DNA from: Streptomyces sp. ISL-100
GTDB lineage: Bacteria > Actinomycetota > Actinomycetes > Streptomycetales > Streptomycetaceae
DNA: 64,000 nt
NCBI RefSeq assembly: GCF_018614615.1
Contig: NZ_JAGGOK010000094.1
Location: forward strand, 48,467 to 112,466
Direction: 5' to 3'
Part shown: positions 16,442 to 25,228 of the stretch, in pieces
How positions within the stretch are numbered: position 1 is the stretch's first letter
How the letters are laid out: every line of letters begins with the position of its first letter
Translations under genes and position numbers: made by a program
The notes under the pieces: generated by a model
Databases searched by the model: none
Seen by the model: only the letters and a program-made list of their open reading frames with translations
What the model was told of the DNA's origin: nothing

Positions 16442-16461
16442 GTAACCCTGTCAATGGTTAC
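16442..16461. promoter_or_regulatory. orphan operator-like palindrome
   Basis: GTAACC and GGTTAC form a perfect six-base inverted repeat around eight bases (CTGTCAAT). It lies just upstream of the broken beta-glucosidase gene and may have been its operator for a sugar-responsive repressor. It now lies about 20 bases from the end of the acetyltransferase gene. Confidence 0.4.
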
Positions 16462-16483
16462 CTGCGTACCTCCTCGCGCGGTC

Positions 16484-17305
16484 CTACTCGGCCGCCGCCT
16501 CCATCGCCGTGCCGATGCGCCGGAAGCCCACCCGGGCGTATATCCGGGCGACCGCGTCGTCCGTCGCGGTCAGGAAGACCGTTTCGATGCCGCGTGAGCG
16601 TGCGTCCGCGGCCAGTGCCGCCGTGACCGCGACCGCCAGGCCCCGGCGGCGGGCCGACGGCAGCGTGCCCACGCCGACGATCTCGGTCGCCGTATCCACC
16701 GGGAGGTACTGGCCCGCGCAGAGCACCACGCCGTCCTCGACCGCGGCGGCCACGACGGACCGGCCGGCCAGGATCCGCTCCGCGACGCGCTCCACCGAGC
16801 CGCCGTCGTCGGCCTCCAGGGTCGCGATCATGGCGGCGAGTTCATCCGGTCCGGCCGTCCCCACCGCCGTACCGAGGTCGGCGAAGGCGAGGTGCGGGAC
16901 GGCGAGCGCGCCCGGGAGCGCCGGGTCCTCGGCGGCGAGCAGGCGTACCAGCGGGTGCGGGGGCGCGGCGAGCCCGTCGTCCTCCAGGAGCATCAGCGGG
17001 CGCTCCCGCAGCGCCAGGCCGGTCTCCTCCAGGGCCCCGCCGAGGCCCGGAGTGGTCTCCGGTACCCACTCGAACGCCTCCGGTACGTCCAGCTCCCGCT
17101 GCCGCGCCCTGACCCGCTCCACATCGTCGGCGGTCGCCGGGGCGCCCGTCCATCCCAGCGTCGGCCGGGCGTAGTACGGGTAGCCCGAGCCGTCGCGTAC
17201 GAACAGGGTCAGCGGCCCGAAGTCCTCGGCGCGGGCGATGGAGCGCGGTACGGCGTCGTAGTAGCGCTCGAGCCGGGTGAGGATGTCGGTGGTGGCAGAA
17301 GTCAT
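16484..17305 (-). CDS. GNAT family N-acetyltransferase
   Basis: This 273-residue protein has a C-terminal GCN5-type acetyltransferase domain (about 150-270). The acetyl-CoA-binding stretch VGVGTLPSARRRGLAVAVTAALAADA is followed by FLTATDDAVARIYARVGFRRIGTA, both typical. The N-terminal half (YYDAVPRSIARAEDFGPLTLFVRDGSGYPYYARP) resembles other two-part GNAT proteins in which a degenerate domain precedes the active one. The acceptor is unknown. It stands alone between the broken glucosidase gene and the emfourin/protease pair. Confidence 0.82.
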   Translation of the reverse strand: MTSATTDILTRLERYYDAVPRSIARAEDFGPLTLFVRDGSGYPYYARPTLGWTGAPATADDVERVRARQRELDVPEAFEWVPETTPGLGGALEETGLALRERPLMLLEDDGLAAPPHPLVRLLAAEDPALPGALAVPHLAFADLGTAVGTAGPDELAAMIATLEADDGGSVERVAERILAGRSVVAAAVEDGVVLCAGQYLPVDTATEIVGVGTLPSARRRGLAVAVTAALAADARSRGIETVFLTATDDAVARIYARVGFRRIGTAMEAAAE

Positions 17306-17366
17306 CCGGGCATCAGATCATCCGGCAGGCGGCTTGCGCGCCTCCTTTTACGGCCCCTTGTTGACC

Positions 17367-17633
17367 CTAGGCCCCTTCCTTCAAGACCTGCGAGATGAGC
17401 CGGCTCTGCGCCTCGGTCAGTCGTGGATCCGCGCAGTAGACGGTCTTCCCGTCGATCGTGATCTGGTAGCTGAATCCGTCCGGTACGCCGATGGGCGGCG
17501 TGCCCCGGCCCTCGGCGGCCGCCTCCTCGGCCAGGGCGTGCCACTCGCCCGCGTCGGGCCGTCCCGAGGTGTCCACCTCCGCGTACCGCTCGATGCCGGC
17601 GAATCCGCCCGTACGCCTTACCCCAATTCGCAT
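17367..17633 (-). CDS. emfourin-type protealysin inhibitor
   Basis: This 88-residue protein is of the emfourin family, small inhibitors of protealysin-like M4 metalloproteases. It has the family start MRIGVRRTGGFAGI and the later DGFSYQITIDGKTVYCADPRL. The ATG at 17633 begins the conserved sequence; the frame is open to 17690, overlapping the protease gene, but without similarity. The protease gene lies 26 bases upstream on the same strand, the arrangement known for protealysin and emfourin in Serratia. It probably keeps the protease inactive inside the cell. Confidence 0.82.
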   Translation of the reverse strand: MRIGVRRTGGFAGIERYAEVDTSGRPDAGEWHALAEEAAAEGRGTPPIGVPDGFSYQITIDGKTVYCADPRLTEAQSRLISQVLKEGA

Positions 17634-17659
17634 GGGTCCCGTTCTAGTACGGATGTGGC

Positions 17660-18721
17660 TCAGCCGGTAGGCACCCCGACCTGGGACCACGCTTTCAGCA
17701 GAGCCTCGTATTCGTCCCCTTCACCGAAACGGGCGTGCGCGGCGGCCGCGGTGGCGCGGGCGAAGTCGGCGAAGCTCGCGTCGACCTGAAGGGTGCCGGC
17801 GGTGAGCGTGTCGTACCAGATCTGGCCCGCGCCCTCCCACGCCTTGCCGCCGAGCGCGGTCGCCAGCAGGTAGAAGGCGTGGTTGGGGATGCCGGAGTTG
17901 ATGTGGACGCCGCCGTTGTCCCGGCCGGTGCGGACGTACTCGTCCATCGTCGCGGGCTGCGGGTCCTTGCCGAGTACGTCGTCGTCGTACGCCGTACCGG
18001 GAGCCTTCATGGAGCGCAGGGCCACACCGGTGACGCGCTCGGTCAGCAGGCCCGCGCCGATCAGCCAGTCGGCCCGGTCGGCGGTCTGTTCGTTGACGTA
18101 CTGCTTGACCAGGGAGCCGAAGACGTCCGACACGGATTCGTTCAGCGCGCCGGGCTGCCCGAAGTACGTGAAGTTCGCCGTGTACTGCGTCATGCCGTGA
18201 GCGAGCTCGTGGGCGATGACGTCCACGGGGAGGGTGAAGTCGCGGAAGATCTCGTCGCCGTCGCCGAAGACCATCTGCTCGCCGTTCCAGAAGGCGTTTC
18301 CGTAGTTCTCGCCGTAGTGGACGGTCGCGACGAGCGGCAGCCCGTTCCCGTCGATGGAGTCGCGCTCGAAGGCTTTCAGCAGGAGTTCGAACGTCGCACC
18401 CAGACCCGCGTACGCCCGGTTGACCGTCGCGTCCTGACCGGGCTCGTCGTCCTCGCCGCGCACTTTGATCCCCGGCAGTTGCTCGCGGTGCCGCGCGTCG
18501 TAGAGGGTGCGGTGCGGTGTGTTCGCGGGCGCGCCGCCGCGCGGCGCGGCGCCCGACGGTGCGCCGAGCACCGTGGTGAGCCGGCGATGGGTGCGCTGCG
18601 CGGCGTCCGCTTCCAGGGTCCGGCGGGCGGGGCGCGCGAGCGCGGGGTCCTCTGCCTGGGCGAGCTTGTCGAGGACGTGGGGCGGCACGATGGTGCAGAA
18701 CACGGGGTGTGTGGCCTTCAT
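17660..18721 (-). CDS. protealysin-like M4 family metalloprotease
   Basis: This zinc endopeptidase of about 353 residues belongs to the thermolysin family, protealysin branch. The short N-terminal propeptide carries CTIVPPHVL, the PPxxL hallmark of protealysin precursors, and there is no signal peptide. Catalytic motifs are HELAHG (zinc and Glu) and GALNESVSD (third ligand Glu); GVHINSGIPNHAFY supplies the substrate/transition-state His. The start at 18721 (MKATHP) is preferred; the frame is open to 18796. It is followed by its likely inhibitor gene. Such enzymes may act in the cytoplasm or leave without a signal peptide. Confidence 0.88.
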   Translation of the reverse strand: MKATHPVFCTIVPPHVLDKLAQAEDPALARPARRTLEADAAQRTHRRLTTVLGAPSGAAPRGGAPANTPHRTLYDARHREQLPGIKVRGEDDEPGQDATVNRAYAGLGATFELLLKAFERDSIDGNGLPLVATVHYGENYGNAFWNGEQMVFGDGDEIFRDFTLPVDVIAHELAHGMTQYTANFTYFGQPGALNESVSDVFGSLVKQYVNEQTADRADWLIGAGLLTERVTGVALRSMKAPGTAYDDDVLGKDPQPATMDEYVRTGRDNGGVHINSGIPNHAFYLLATALGGKAWEGAGQIWYDTLTAGTLQVDASFADFARATAAAAHARFGEGDEYEALLKAWSQVGVPTG

Positions 18722-18891
18722 GGCCGCAATGTGGCACTGGGTCACGCCAGTGTCACTAGTTGCGACCATGATTGATGAAATCGAGTGAAGGATCACTTTC
18801 GCCCGTTACTCGCCCGTTACCGGGGGAGCGGTCCCGCATACTGATACGGGACCGGCATTTCCGGCTCCTCTCGGCTAGGCTGCGGCACATC

Positions 18892-18939
18892 ATGCGTTAC
18901 GGGCTGCTCCTCCTTAGCTGCCGCGGCGAGGGTCTGTAG
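18892..18939 (+). CDS. leuL: leucine leader peptide (leuA attenuator)
   Basis: This short frame encodes MRYGLLLLSCRGEGL, with four successive leucine codons (18904-18915) and a fifth just before the TAG stop. It lies 88 bases before leuA. Stalling at the Leu codons when charged leucyl-tRNA is scarce would free the left arm of the hairpin at 18921-18932 and change the fold downstream. The ribosome-binding site is weak. Leader peptides of this kind are known for amino-acid biosynthetic genes, including branched-chain genes in Streptomyces. Confidence 0.75.
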   Translation: MRYGLLLLSCRGEGL

Positions 18940-18993
18940 TTATAGGCCGACCCCCTCCCCGCGGAGTCTGGTGCTGCAGCGACACCGTCGGCC
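18921..18993 (+). promoter_or_regulatory. leucine attenuator hairpins before leuA
   Basis: CCGCGGCGAGGG (18921-18932) pairs with CCCTCCCCGCGG (18953-18964) with one mismatch, covering the end of the leader frame. GGCCGAC (18945-18951), inside that loop, can instead pair with GTCGGCC (18987-18993). The two folds should exclude each other, fitting attenuation. No U-tract follows, so termination, if any, would be of the GC-rich actinobacterial kind. Confidence 0.5.
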
Positions 18994-19027
18994 GTCCCCT
19001 TTGCAGGACACCGAGGAGCCCTACGCG

Positions 19028-20785
19028 ATGAATGCCCCTGTTGGCCGCCCCACGCCGATCACCAACGCGACGCAGCTGCAGAAGCCGTCCGGGATGCCGG
19101 TCCACAAGTACGGCAAGTACGAGGCCGTGGACATCCCCGACCGCACCTGGCCGGACAACCGGATCACCAAGGCGCCCCGCTGGCTGTCCACCGACCTGCG
19201 TGACGGCAACCAGGCCCTGATCGACCCCATGTCCCCCGCCCGCAAGCGCGAGATGTTCGACCTGCTCGTACGCATGGGCTACAAGGAGATCGAGGTCGGC
19301 TTCCCGTCGTCCGGCGAGACCGACTTCAACTTCGTACGCTCCATCATCGAAGAGGGCGCGATCCCCGAGGACGTGACGATCTCCGTCCTGACCCAGGCGC
19401 GCGAAGAGCTGATCGAGCGGACCGTCGAGTCGCTGGTCGGCGCCCGCCGCGCGACCGTGCACCTCTACAACGCCACCGCCCCGACCTTCCGCCGCGTGGT
19501 CTTCCGCGGCTCCAAGGAGCAGGTCAAGCAGATCGCCGTGGACGGCACGCGGCTGGTCATGGAGTACGCCGACAAGCTGCTGGGCCCGGAGACGACCTTC
19601 GGTTACCAGTACAGCCCGGAGATCTTCACCGACACCGAGCTGGACTTCGCCCTGGAGGTCTGCGAGGCGGTCTGCGACGTATGGCAGCCGGAGGAGGGCC
19701 GGGAGATCATCCTGAACCTGCCGGCCACCGTCGAGCGCTCGACGCCGTCCACGCACGCGGACCGGTTCGAGTGGATGTCGCGGAATCTGTCCCGGCGTGA
19801 GTACATCTGCCTGTCCGTGCACCCGCACAACGACCGGGGCACCGCCGTCGCCGCCGCCGAGCTGGCGATCATGGCGGGCGCCGACCGTATCGAGGGCTGC
19901 CTGTTCGGGCAGGGCGAGCGCACCGGCAACGTCGACCTGGTGACGCTGGGCATGAACCTCTTCTCCCAGGGCGTCGACCCGCAGATCGACTTCTCGCAGA
20001 TCGACGACATCCGCCGGACGTCCGAGTACTGCAACCAGATGGAGGTCCACCCGCGCCACCCCTACGCGGGCGACCTGGTCTACACCGCCTTCTCCGGCTC
20101 CCACCAGGACGCCATCAAGAAGGGCTTCGACGCGATGGAGGCCGAGGCAGCCGCCGCCGGCAAGACGGTCGACGACATCGAGTGGGCCGTGCCGTACCTG
20201 CCCATCGACCCGAAGGACGTGGGTCGCTCGTACGAGGCCGTCATCCGGGTCAACTCGCAGTCCGGCAAGGGTGGCATCGCGTACGTCCTGAAGAACGACC
20301 ACAAGCTGGACCTGCCGCGCCGCATGCAGATCGAGTTCTCGCGGATCATCCAGGCCAAGACGGACGCCGAGGGTGGCGAAGTCACGCCGAAGGCGATCTG
20401 GTCGGTCTTCCAGGACGAGTACCTGCCGAACGCCGAGAACGCGTGGGGCCGAATCCAGCTGCGTTCCGGCCAGACCACGACCGACACGGACGGCCAGGAC
20501 ACGCTGACCGTCGAGGCGGTCGTGGACGGCGTCGACGCGGTGCTGACCGGTACCGGCAACGGCCCGATCTCGGCCTTCTTCGAGGCGCTGGGCGCGGTCG
20601 GTGTGGACGCCAGGCTGCTGGACTACCAGGAGCACACGATGAGCGAAGGTGCGAGCGCCCAGGCCGCGTCGTACATCGAGTGCGCGATCGACGGCAAGGT
20701 CATGTGGGGCATCGGCATCGACGCCAACACCACGCGCGCGTCGCTGAAGGCGGTCGTGTCGGCCGTGAACAGGGCCACGCGCTAG
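19028..20785 (+). CDS. leuA: 2-isopropylmalate synthase
   Basis: This 585-residue enzyme joins acetyl-CoA to 2-ketoisovalerate in the first step of leucine synthesis. The HMGL-like barrel starts with STDLRDGNQALIDPM (the DG/RDGNQ motif) and includes SVHPHNDRGTAVAAAEL with metal-binding His residues and GCLFGQGERTGNVDL. The C-terminal LeuA dimer/regulatory domain (about 440-575) binds leucine for feedback inhibition. A GAGGAG site precedes the ATG at 19028; an in-frame ATG-less extension to 18971 is not needed. The leucine leader and hairpins upstream suggest attenuation control. Confidence 0.95.
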   Translation: MNAPVGRPTPITNATQLQKPSGMPVHKYGKYEAVDIPDRTWPDNRITKAPRWLSTDLRDGNQALIDPMSPARKREMFDLLVRMGYKEIEVGFPSSGETDFNFVRSIIEEGAIPEDVTISVLTQAREELIERTVESLVGARRATVHLYNATAPTFRRVVFRGSKEQVKQIAVDGTRLVMEYADKLLGPETTFGYQYSPEIFTDTELDFALEVCEAVCDVWQPEEGREIILNLPATVERSTPSTHADRFEWMSRNLSRREYICLSVHPHNDRGTAVAAAELAIMAGADRIEGCLFGQGERTGNVDLVTLGMNLFSQGVDPQIDFSQIDDIRRTSEYCNQMEVHPRHPYAGDLVYTAFSGSHQDAIKKGFDAMEAEAAAAGKTVDDIEWAVPYLPIDPKDVGRSYEAVIRVNSQSGKGGIAYVLKNDHKLDLPRRMQIEFSRIIQAKTDAEGGEVTPKAIWSVFQDEYLPNAENAWGRIQLRSGQTTTDTDGQDTLTVEAVVDGVDAVLTGTGNGPISAFFEALGAVGVDARLLDYQEHTMSEGASAQAASYIECAIDGKVMWGIGIDANTTRASLKAVVSAVNRATR

Positions 20786-20806
20786 GCAATTCCATGCTCC
20801 GGTTGT

Positions 20807-20848
20807 GAAGCGCCGGGCGGGCCGATTTTCGGCCACGCCCGGCGCTTC
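20807..20848. terminator. hairpin terminator after leuA
   Basis: GAAGCGCCGGGCG and CGCCCGGCGCTTC form a perfect 13-base stem, with a further GGCCGA/TCGGCC stem inside the loop. It lies 21 bases after the leuA stop. No U-tract follows, as usual in Streptomyces. Confidence 0.8.
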
Positions 20849-20947
20849 GCGTGCCTCTTGTCGCGGGAGGGTGCTGACGCGGCATCACGGATGTGGCTAA
20901 CATCACGGCAACGCGGCAGTGTTGCCGGAGCGTTACGGAGGTGCGAC

Positions 20948-21643
20948 GTGCTGCCAACCCGAGGGCGGAAACAATGCGTATGGGGCATTCGCACCGCATG
21001 GAACACCGTCGGCGACGGTGAATTCTTTTGCCCGGATTGTGGCGGTGACCGCAACTACCGCCGCCGGACCGGGCGCAGGCGCTTCACCGTCCTCGGCATC
21101 CCGCTGCTGCCGCGCGGTTACGCCGGCCCGGTCGTCGAATGCGCCGCCTGCCAGAACCACTTCGGCACCGAGGCACTCGACCACCCCACCACCGTCCGCT
21201 TCTCCGCGATGCTCCGCGACGCCGTCCATACCGTCGCCCTCGCCGTCCTCGCCGCGGGCGGCACGTCCTCCCGCACGGTCAGAGTGACCGCCGTCGCCGC
21301 GGTGCGCGCCGCCGGCTTCGACGAGTGCACCGAGGACCAGCTCACCACCCTCATCGACGCCCTCGCCGCCGACACCGGGCGCCTTCCCGGGGCGTACGAG
21401 GGCATCAGTGAGCCCTGCGGCGCCGCGCTCGCCATCGAACTGCACGAGGCGCTGGAACCGCTGGCCCCGCACCTCGCCCCCGGCGGACGCGAATCGATCC
21501 TGCTCCAGGGCGCCAGGATCGCCCTCGCCGACGGCCCGTACAGCCCCGCCGAGCGCGAGGTGCTGACGATCGTCGGCGGCGCGCTGCTGATCTGCCCGGA
21601 CGACACGTCCCGGCTGCTGGCGGCGGCGCGTACACCTTCCTGA
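20948..21643 (+). CDS. TerB-like protein with N-terminal zinc ribbon
   Basis: This 231-residue protein has an N-terminal CxxC pair (FFCPDCGGDRNY) and a second ECAACQNHFG, suggesting a zinc ribbon at about 20-75. The helical C-terminal part (about 90-225), with ILLQGARIALADGPYSPAEREVLTIVGGAL, resembles the TerB domain of tellurite-resistance proteins. A GGAGG site lies six bases before the GTG at 20948. No other ter genes are near. The role is unknown; TerB-domain proteins are tied to membrane stress and metal binding. It sits alone between leuA and the MMPL gene. Confidence 0.75.
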   Translation: MLPTRGRKQCVWGIRTAWNTVGDGEFFCPDCGGDRNYRRRTGRRRFTVLGIPLLPRGYAGPVVECAACQNHFGTEALDHPTTVRFSAMLRDAVHTVALAVLAAGGTSSRTVRVTAVAAVRAAGFDECTEDQLTTLIDALAADTGRLPGAYEGISEPCGAALAIELHEALEPLAPHLAPGGRESILLQGARIALADGPYSPAEREVLTIVGGALLICPDDTSRLLAAARTPS

Positions 21644-21793
21644 GTCAATCCCTCCTTACTCCCCAGGGAGTAAGGCAGCCCGCGTACCACCCCTGGCAGT
21701 ACCGCTGATCTCGCCCCTGCGTGCGACGAATCGGCCGTCCCCCGACGGGACTCTGGTGAGGACCGGAAGCCCGTCCACGAGGGGAGGCCCGCG

Positions 21794-23899
21794 ATGGGGC
21801 CTGCGACATCCGATTCATCTTCCGCTGTACGCCGACGAGCCGTGCCCTGGGCCGTGATCGCGCTCTGGGCCGTCGCCGTCGCGGTGGCGATGACCTTCGC
21901 CGGCAAGCTCGGCGACGTACAGCGCGACGAGGCCGTCGACTACCTTCCCGCGAGCGCGGATTCGACGCAGGCGGAAAGGCTCCAGCAGCTGCTGCCCGGC
22001 GGCGAGACCACCGACCTCGTCCTCGTCTACCGGCGTGACGGCGGGCTCACCGCAGCCGACCGGGGCGCGGCGCAGGGGCAGGTCGACGCGATCGCGGCGG
22101 AGTACCGGCTGACCGGGGACCGGCCCGAGGGGCTTCCCTCGAAGGACGGCAGCACGCTGATGTTCCCGGTGTCCACCTCGGAGCCGGGACAGGACGAGGA
22201 GGCGCGGAACGCCTTCGTCGACGACGTACGGGAGGCGACGGCCGACGTCGGGGGGATGAGCGTCGAGGTCGGCGGTCCAGGGGCCCTCCAGACCGACCTG
22301 GAGGCCGTCTTCGGGTCCATCGACGCCACGCTGATGCTGGCGACGCTGCTGGTCGTCGCCGTTCTGCTGATCGTCACCTACCGCAGCCCGTTCCTGTGGC
22401 TGGTGCCGCTCGTCGTCGTGGGCGTCGCGGCTCTTGTCTCACGGGCGGTGATCTACGGGCTCGTCCAGGGCTTCGACCTCACCGTCACCAGTCAGAGCGC
22501 GGGCATCATGACCGTCCTCGTCTTCGGCGCGGGCACCGACTACGCCCTGCTCATCGTCGCCCGCTATCGGGAGGAGCTGCGCCGCGTTCCCCGGCCGTAC
22601 GACGCCATGCGGGCCGCGCTGCGCGGCTGCGGGCCCGCCGTGCTCGCCTCGTCGGGGACGGTGGCCGCCGGGCTGCTGTGCCTGCTCGCCGCCGACCTCA
22701 ACAGCAGCCGGGGGCTGGGGCCGGTCGGTGCGGTGGGTGTGGTGTGCGCGCTCGCCGCGATGATGACGCTGCTGCCGGCTGTGCTGGTGCTGCTCGGGCG
22801 GCGCGTGTTCTGGCCGCTGATTCCGGCGTACGGGAGCGAGCCTCGTAAGCGCCGCAACCTCTTTGCCGGCATGGGCAGTTCGGCCGCCCGCAGGCCCGTC
22901 GCGGTCCTGGCGACCGGCACGGTGCTGCTCGGCGCGCTGGCCCTCGGTGCGCTCAATTTCCCCGGAGCGCTCAAGGAGGAGGACAGCTTCACCAAGGCCC
23001 CCGAGTCGGTCGCCGCGATGGCGAGGCTCGCGGAGGCCTATCCCGACCGCAGCAGCAGGCCCATCGACGTCCTCGCGCCGACGGAGGAGGCGGACGGGGC
23101 GCTGAGCACGGCCCGTACGACCGAAGGCGTCGCGGGGGCGGAACGGGGCCGCAGCGGCGGAGGGTGGACCGAGATCGCCGTCTTCGCCGAGGACGCACCG
23201 GAGACGGCGGGGGAGACGGCGACGATCGAGCGGCTGCGGGAGGCTTTGGACGACGGGGCGTACGTCGGCGGGCCGAGCGCCCAGCAGCTCGACCTGGCTG
23301 AGACCACCGGCCGGGACCGGCTGATCGTCGTCCCGCTCGTCCTCGCCGCCGTCATGCTCATCCTGACGGTGCTGCTGCGCAGCCTCGTCGCGCCGCTTCT
23401 GCTCGTCACGGCGGTGGTGGTGGTCTGGGGAGCGGCGATGGGCCTCGGGGGTCTGGTCTTCGGCCCGGTGCTCGGCTTCGAGGGCATCGACCCCGGACTC
23501 CCGCTGCTGTCGTTCGTCTTCCTGGTGGCGCTGGGCGTCGACTACGGCATCTTCCTCATGCACCGCATGCGGGAGGAGGCGGCGCGGGGCGCGGGCCCCG
23601 CCGAGGCGGCGCTCACTGCCCTGCGCACGACGGGCGGGGTGATCGCCTCGGCCGGCATCGTGCTCGCCGCTACGTTCGCGGTCCTCGCCTCACTGCCGCT
23701 GGTGATGATGGTCGAGCTGGGCTCGCTGGTCGCGGTGGGCGTACTGCTCGACACCTTCCTCGTACGGACCTACCTGGTGACCAGCGCGAGCCTGCTGCTC
23801 GGCCGGCGGGTGTGGTGGCCGGGCGCGCTGTCCCGTGGCGCGAAGCCGGTGACTTCCGCCGCCCCCATGGCCGAAGAACCGGTGCGTACCGGAGGATGA
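21794..23899 (+). CDS. MMPL family transporter
   Basis: This 701-residue RND-superfamily inner-membrane protein has the MMPL layout: one N-terminal membrane segment, an extracellular loop (about 50-175), a five- or six-segment block containing the GAGTDYALLIVARYREELRR motif (near 240-258), a second loop, and a repeat block with ALGVDYGIFLMHRMREEA (near 575-592). The paired Asp-Tyr motifs are the proton-relay signature. MMPL proteins move lipids or hydrophobic molecules. Four bases separate it from the sensor kinase gene, so the transporter and two-component system are probably one operon. Confidence 0.88.
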   Translation: MGPATSDSSSAVRRRAVPWAVIALWAVAVAVAMTFAGKLGDVQRDEAVDYLPASADSTQAERLQQLLPGGETTDLVLVYRRDGGLTAADRGAAQGQVDAIAAEYRLTGDRPEGLPSKDGSTLMFPVSTSEPGQDEEARNAFVDDVREATADVGGMSVEVGGPGALQTDLEAVFGSIDATLMLATLLVVAVLLIVTYRSPFLWLVPLVVVGVAALVSRAVIYGLVQGFDLTVTSQSAGIMTVLVFGAGTDYALLIVARYREELRRVPRPYDAMRAALRGCGPAVLASSGTVAAGLLCLLAADLNSSRGLGPVGAVGVVCALAAMMTLLPAVLVLLGRRVFWPLIPAYGSEPRKRRNLFAGMGSSAARRPVAVLATGTVLLGALALGALNFPGALKEEDSFTKAPESVAAMARLAEAYPDRSSRPIDVLAPTEEADGALSTARTTEGVAGAERGRSGGGWTEIAVFAEDAPETAGETATIERLREALDDGAYVGGPSAQQLDLAETTGRDRLIVVPLVLAAVMLILTVLLRSLVAPLLLVTAVVVVWGAAMGLGGLVFGPVLGFEGIDPGLPLLSFVFLVALGVDYGIFLMHRMREEAARGAGPAEAALTALRTTGGVIASAGIVLAATFAVLASLPLVMMVELGSLVAVGVLLDTFLVRTYLVTSASLLLGRRVWWPGALSRGAKPVTSAAPMAEEPVRTGG

Positions 23900-23903
23900 G
23901 CGG

Positions 23904-25094
23904 GTGCACCTGACGTTGGAACGGGTCTTCGCCGCACTGCATCGGGACCCCCTGCGAGCGCCGCAACGGCAGCGCACCGACACGGTGATCACCGCCGTGA
24001 TCGGTGCGCTCGCCGTCGCGCTCGCGCTCCTTGTCGACGACGGCCGAAGGCCGGACGCGCTCGGCTGGGCGCTGCTTGCGGCGGGCACGGTGCCTCTCGC
24101 GTGGCGACGGCGCAGGCCGGTGGTCGTACTGCTGGCGGTGGTGGCGGCTGTCGGGGCGTACCACGCGCTCGACTACAACCACACTGCCCCGGTGCCGGGT
24201 TCGCTGCTGGCCGTCTACACGGTGGCGGTCACGGGAAGGCCGCTGCGGACGATGCTGATCGGGTCGGGGGTGGTGGCGGTCGCGGTGTCGGTGATGTCCG
24301 TCGTCAACACCCACCAGGGCCTGGAGCTGCTGCGCACCTCCGGCTGGATCCTCGCGGTGATCGTGCTGGGCGTGGCTGTCCGGACCCACCGGCAGTACAT
24401 CGCGGCGACCGCGGAACGCGCGGAACGCACGCGGGAGGAGGAGGCGGCGCGCCGGGTGGCGGAGGAGCGCCTGCGCATCGCCCGCGACCTGCACGATCTG
24501 CTGGTGCACTCCATCACGCTCATCGGCGTCCAGATGTCGGTCGCCGCCCACATCCTGATCGCCGACCCCGACCGGCTGGACCGGGAGGCGGTCGCCAAGG
24601 CGCTGGACGGTATCGCGGAGACCTGCCGTACGGCGCGGGGTGAGCTGCGTACGACCCTGGAGGTACTGCGGACCGACGCCGGCCGGGACGGCCCGCTGCC
24701 GGACCTGGCGGCGCTGCCGGCGCTCATACGGGCGGCGGAGACGGCGGGCGCGAAGGTGGACCTGACGGTCCAAACCCCGGAACTGCGCCCGGCGGTCGCA
24801 GCGGCGGCGTACCGCATCGTCCAGGAGTCCCTGACGAACGCGGTACGGCACGCGGGCCCGGACGTACGCGTGCGGGTGGGCGTCGTGGCGCGGCCCGACG
24901 GCGCATTGCGCGTGACGGTCACGGACGACGGCAGCGAGGCGATGGACGACTCAGGCCCTGGCTACGGACTGGCCGGGATGCGGGAGCGCGCCCGCAGCGT
25001 CGGCGGGACACTGGCGGCGGGGCCGCGCCGTGACAGTGCGGGGTTCGAGGTCGCGGCGGTACTGCCGCTCGGACGACGGGAGGCCAGTGCGTGA
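23904..25094 (+). CDS. two-component sensor histidine kinase
   Basis: This 396-residue kinase of the HisKA_3 (NarL/DesK-type) class has about four to five N-terminal membrane segments (35-165) with almost no external loop, typical of intramembrane-sensing kinases. The H box ARDLHDLLVHSITLIGVQ has the phosphorylated His at 197. The ATPase part includes IVQESLTNAVRHAG (N box, near 306) and GYGLAGMRERA (G box). The GTG at 23904 follows a GGAGG site. It is coupled to the MMPL gene upstream and is paired with the response regulator downstream, across a repeat element. Confidence 0.88.
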   Translation: MHLTLERVFAALHRDPLRAPQRQRTDTVITAVIGALAVALALLVDDGRRPDALGWALLAAGTVPLAWRRRRPVVVLLAVVAAVGAYHALDYNHTAPVPGSLLAVYTVAVTGRPLRTMLIGSGVVAVAVSVMSVVNTHQGLELLRTSGWILAVIVLGVAVRTHRQYIAATAERAERTREEEAARRVAEERLRIARDLHDLLVHSITLIGVQMSVAAHILIADPDRLDREAVAKALDGIAETCRTARGELRTTLEVLRTDAGRDGPLPDLAALPALIRAAETAGAKVDLTVQTPELRPAVAAAAYRIVQESLTNAVRHAGPDVRVRVGVVARPDGALRVTVTDDGSEAMDDSGPGYGLAGMRERARSVGGTLAAGPRRDSAGFEVAAVLPLGRREASA

Positions 25095-25095
25095 G

Positions 25096-25170
25096 TGCTG
25101 GGGCTCTGCTCCAGACCCCGCTCCTCAAACGCCGGAGGGGCTGAGATTTGCCGCAAGCGGCAAATCTCAG
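25096..25170. repeat. dispersed palindromic repeat (copy C) between kinase and regulator genes
   Basis: The 134-base gap holds ctcctcaaacgccggagg and a strong hairpin at 25141-25170, where CTGAGATTTGCCGC and GCGGCAAATCTCAG flank AA. About 50 bases match the reverse complement of 14355-14420. Such elements are usually intergenic; here it splits a two-component pair and could reduce downstream transcription. Confidence 0.85.
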
Positions 25171-25228
25171 GGCGGTGTTGGATTTCAGGTTGCGGCGGTC
25201 TGCCGCTTGGACAGTAGGGGGCCATCGC

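Noticed and set aside
20858..20947. A longer start for the TerB-like protein at 20858.
   Set aside because: The GTG at 20948 has a GGAGG site, and the extra residues are the Arg-rich type of untranslated leader.
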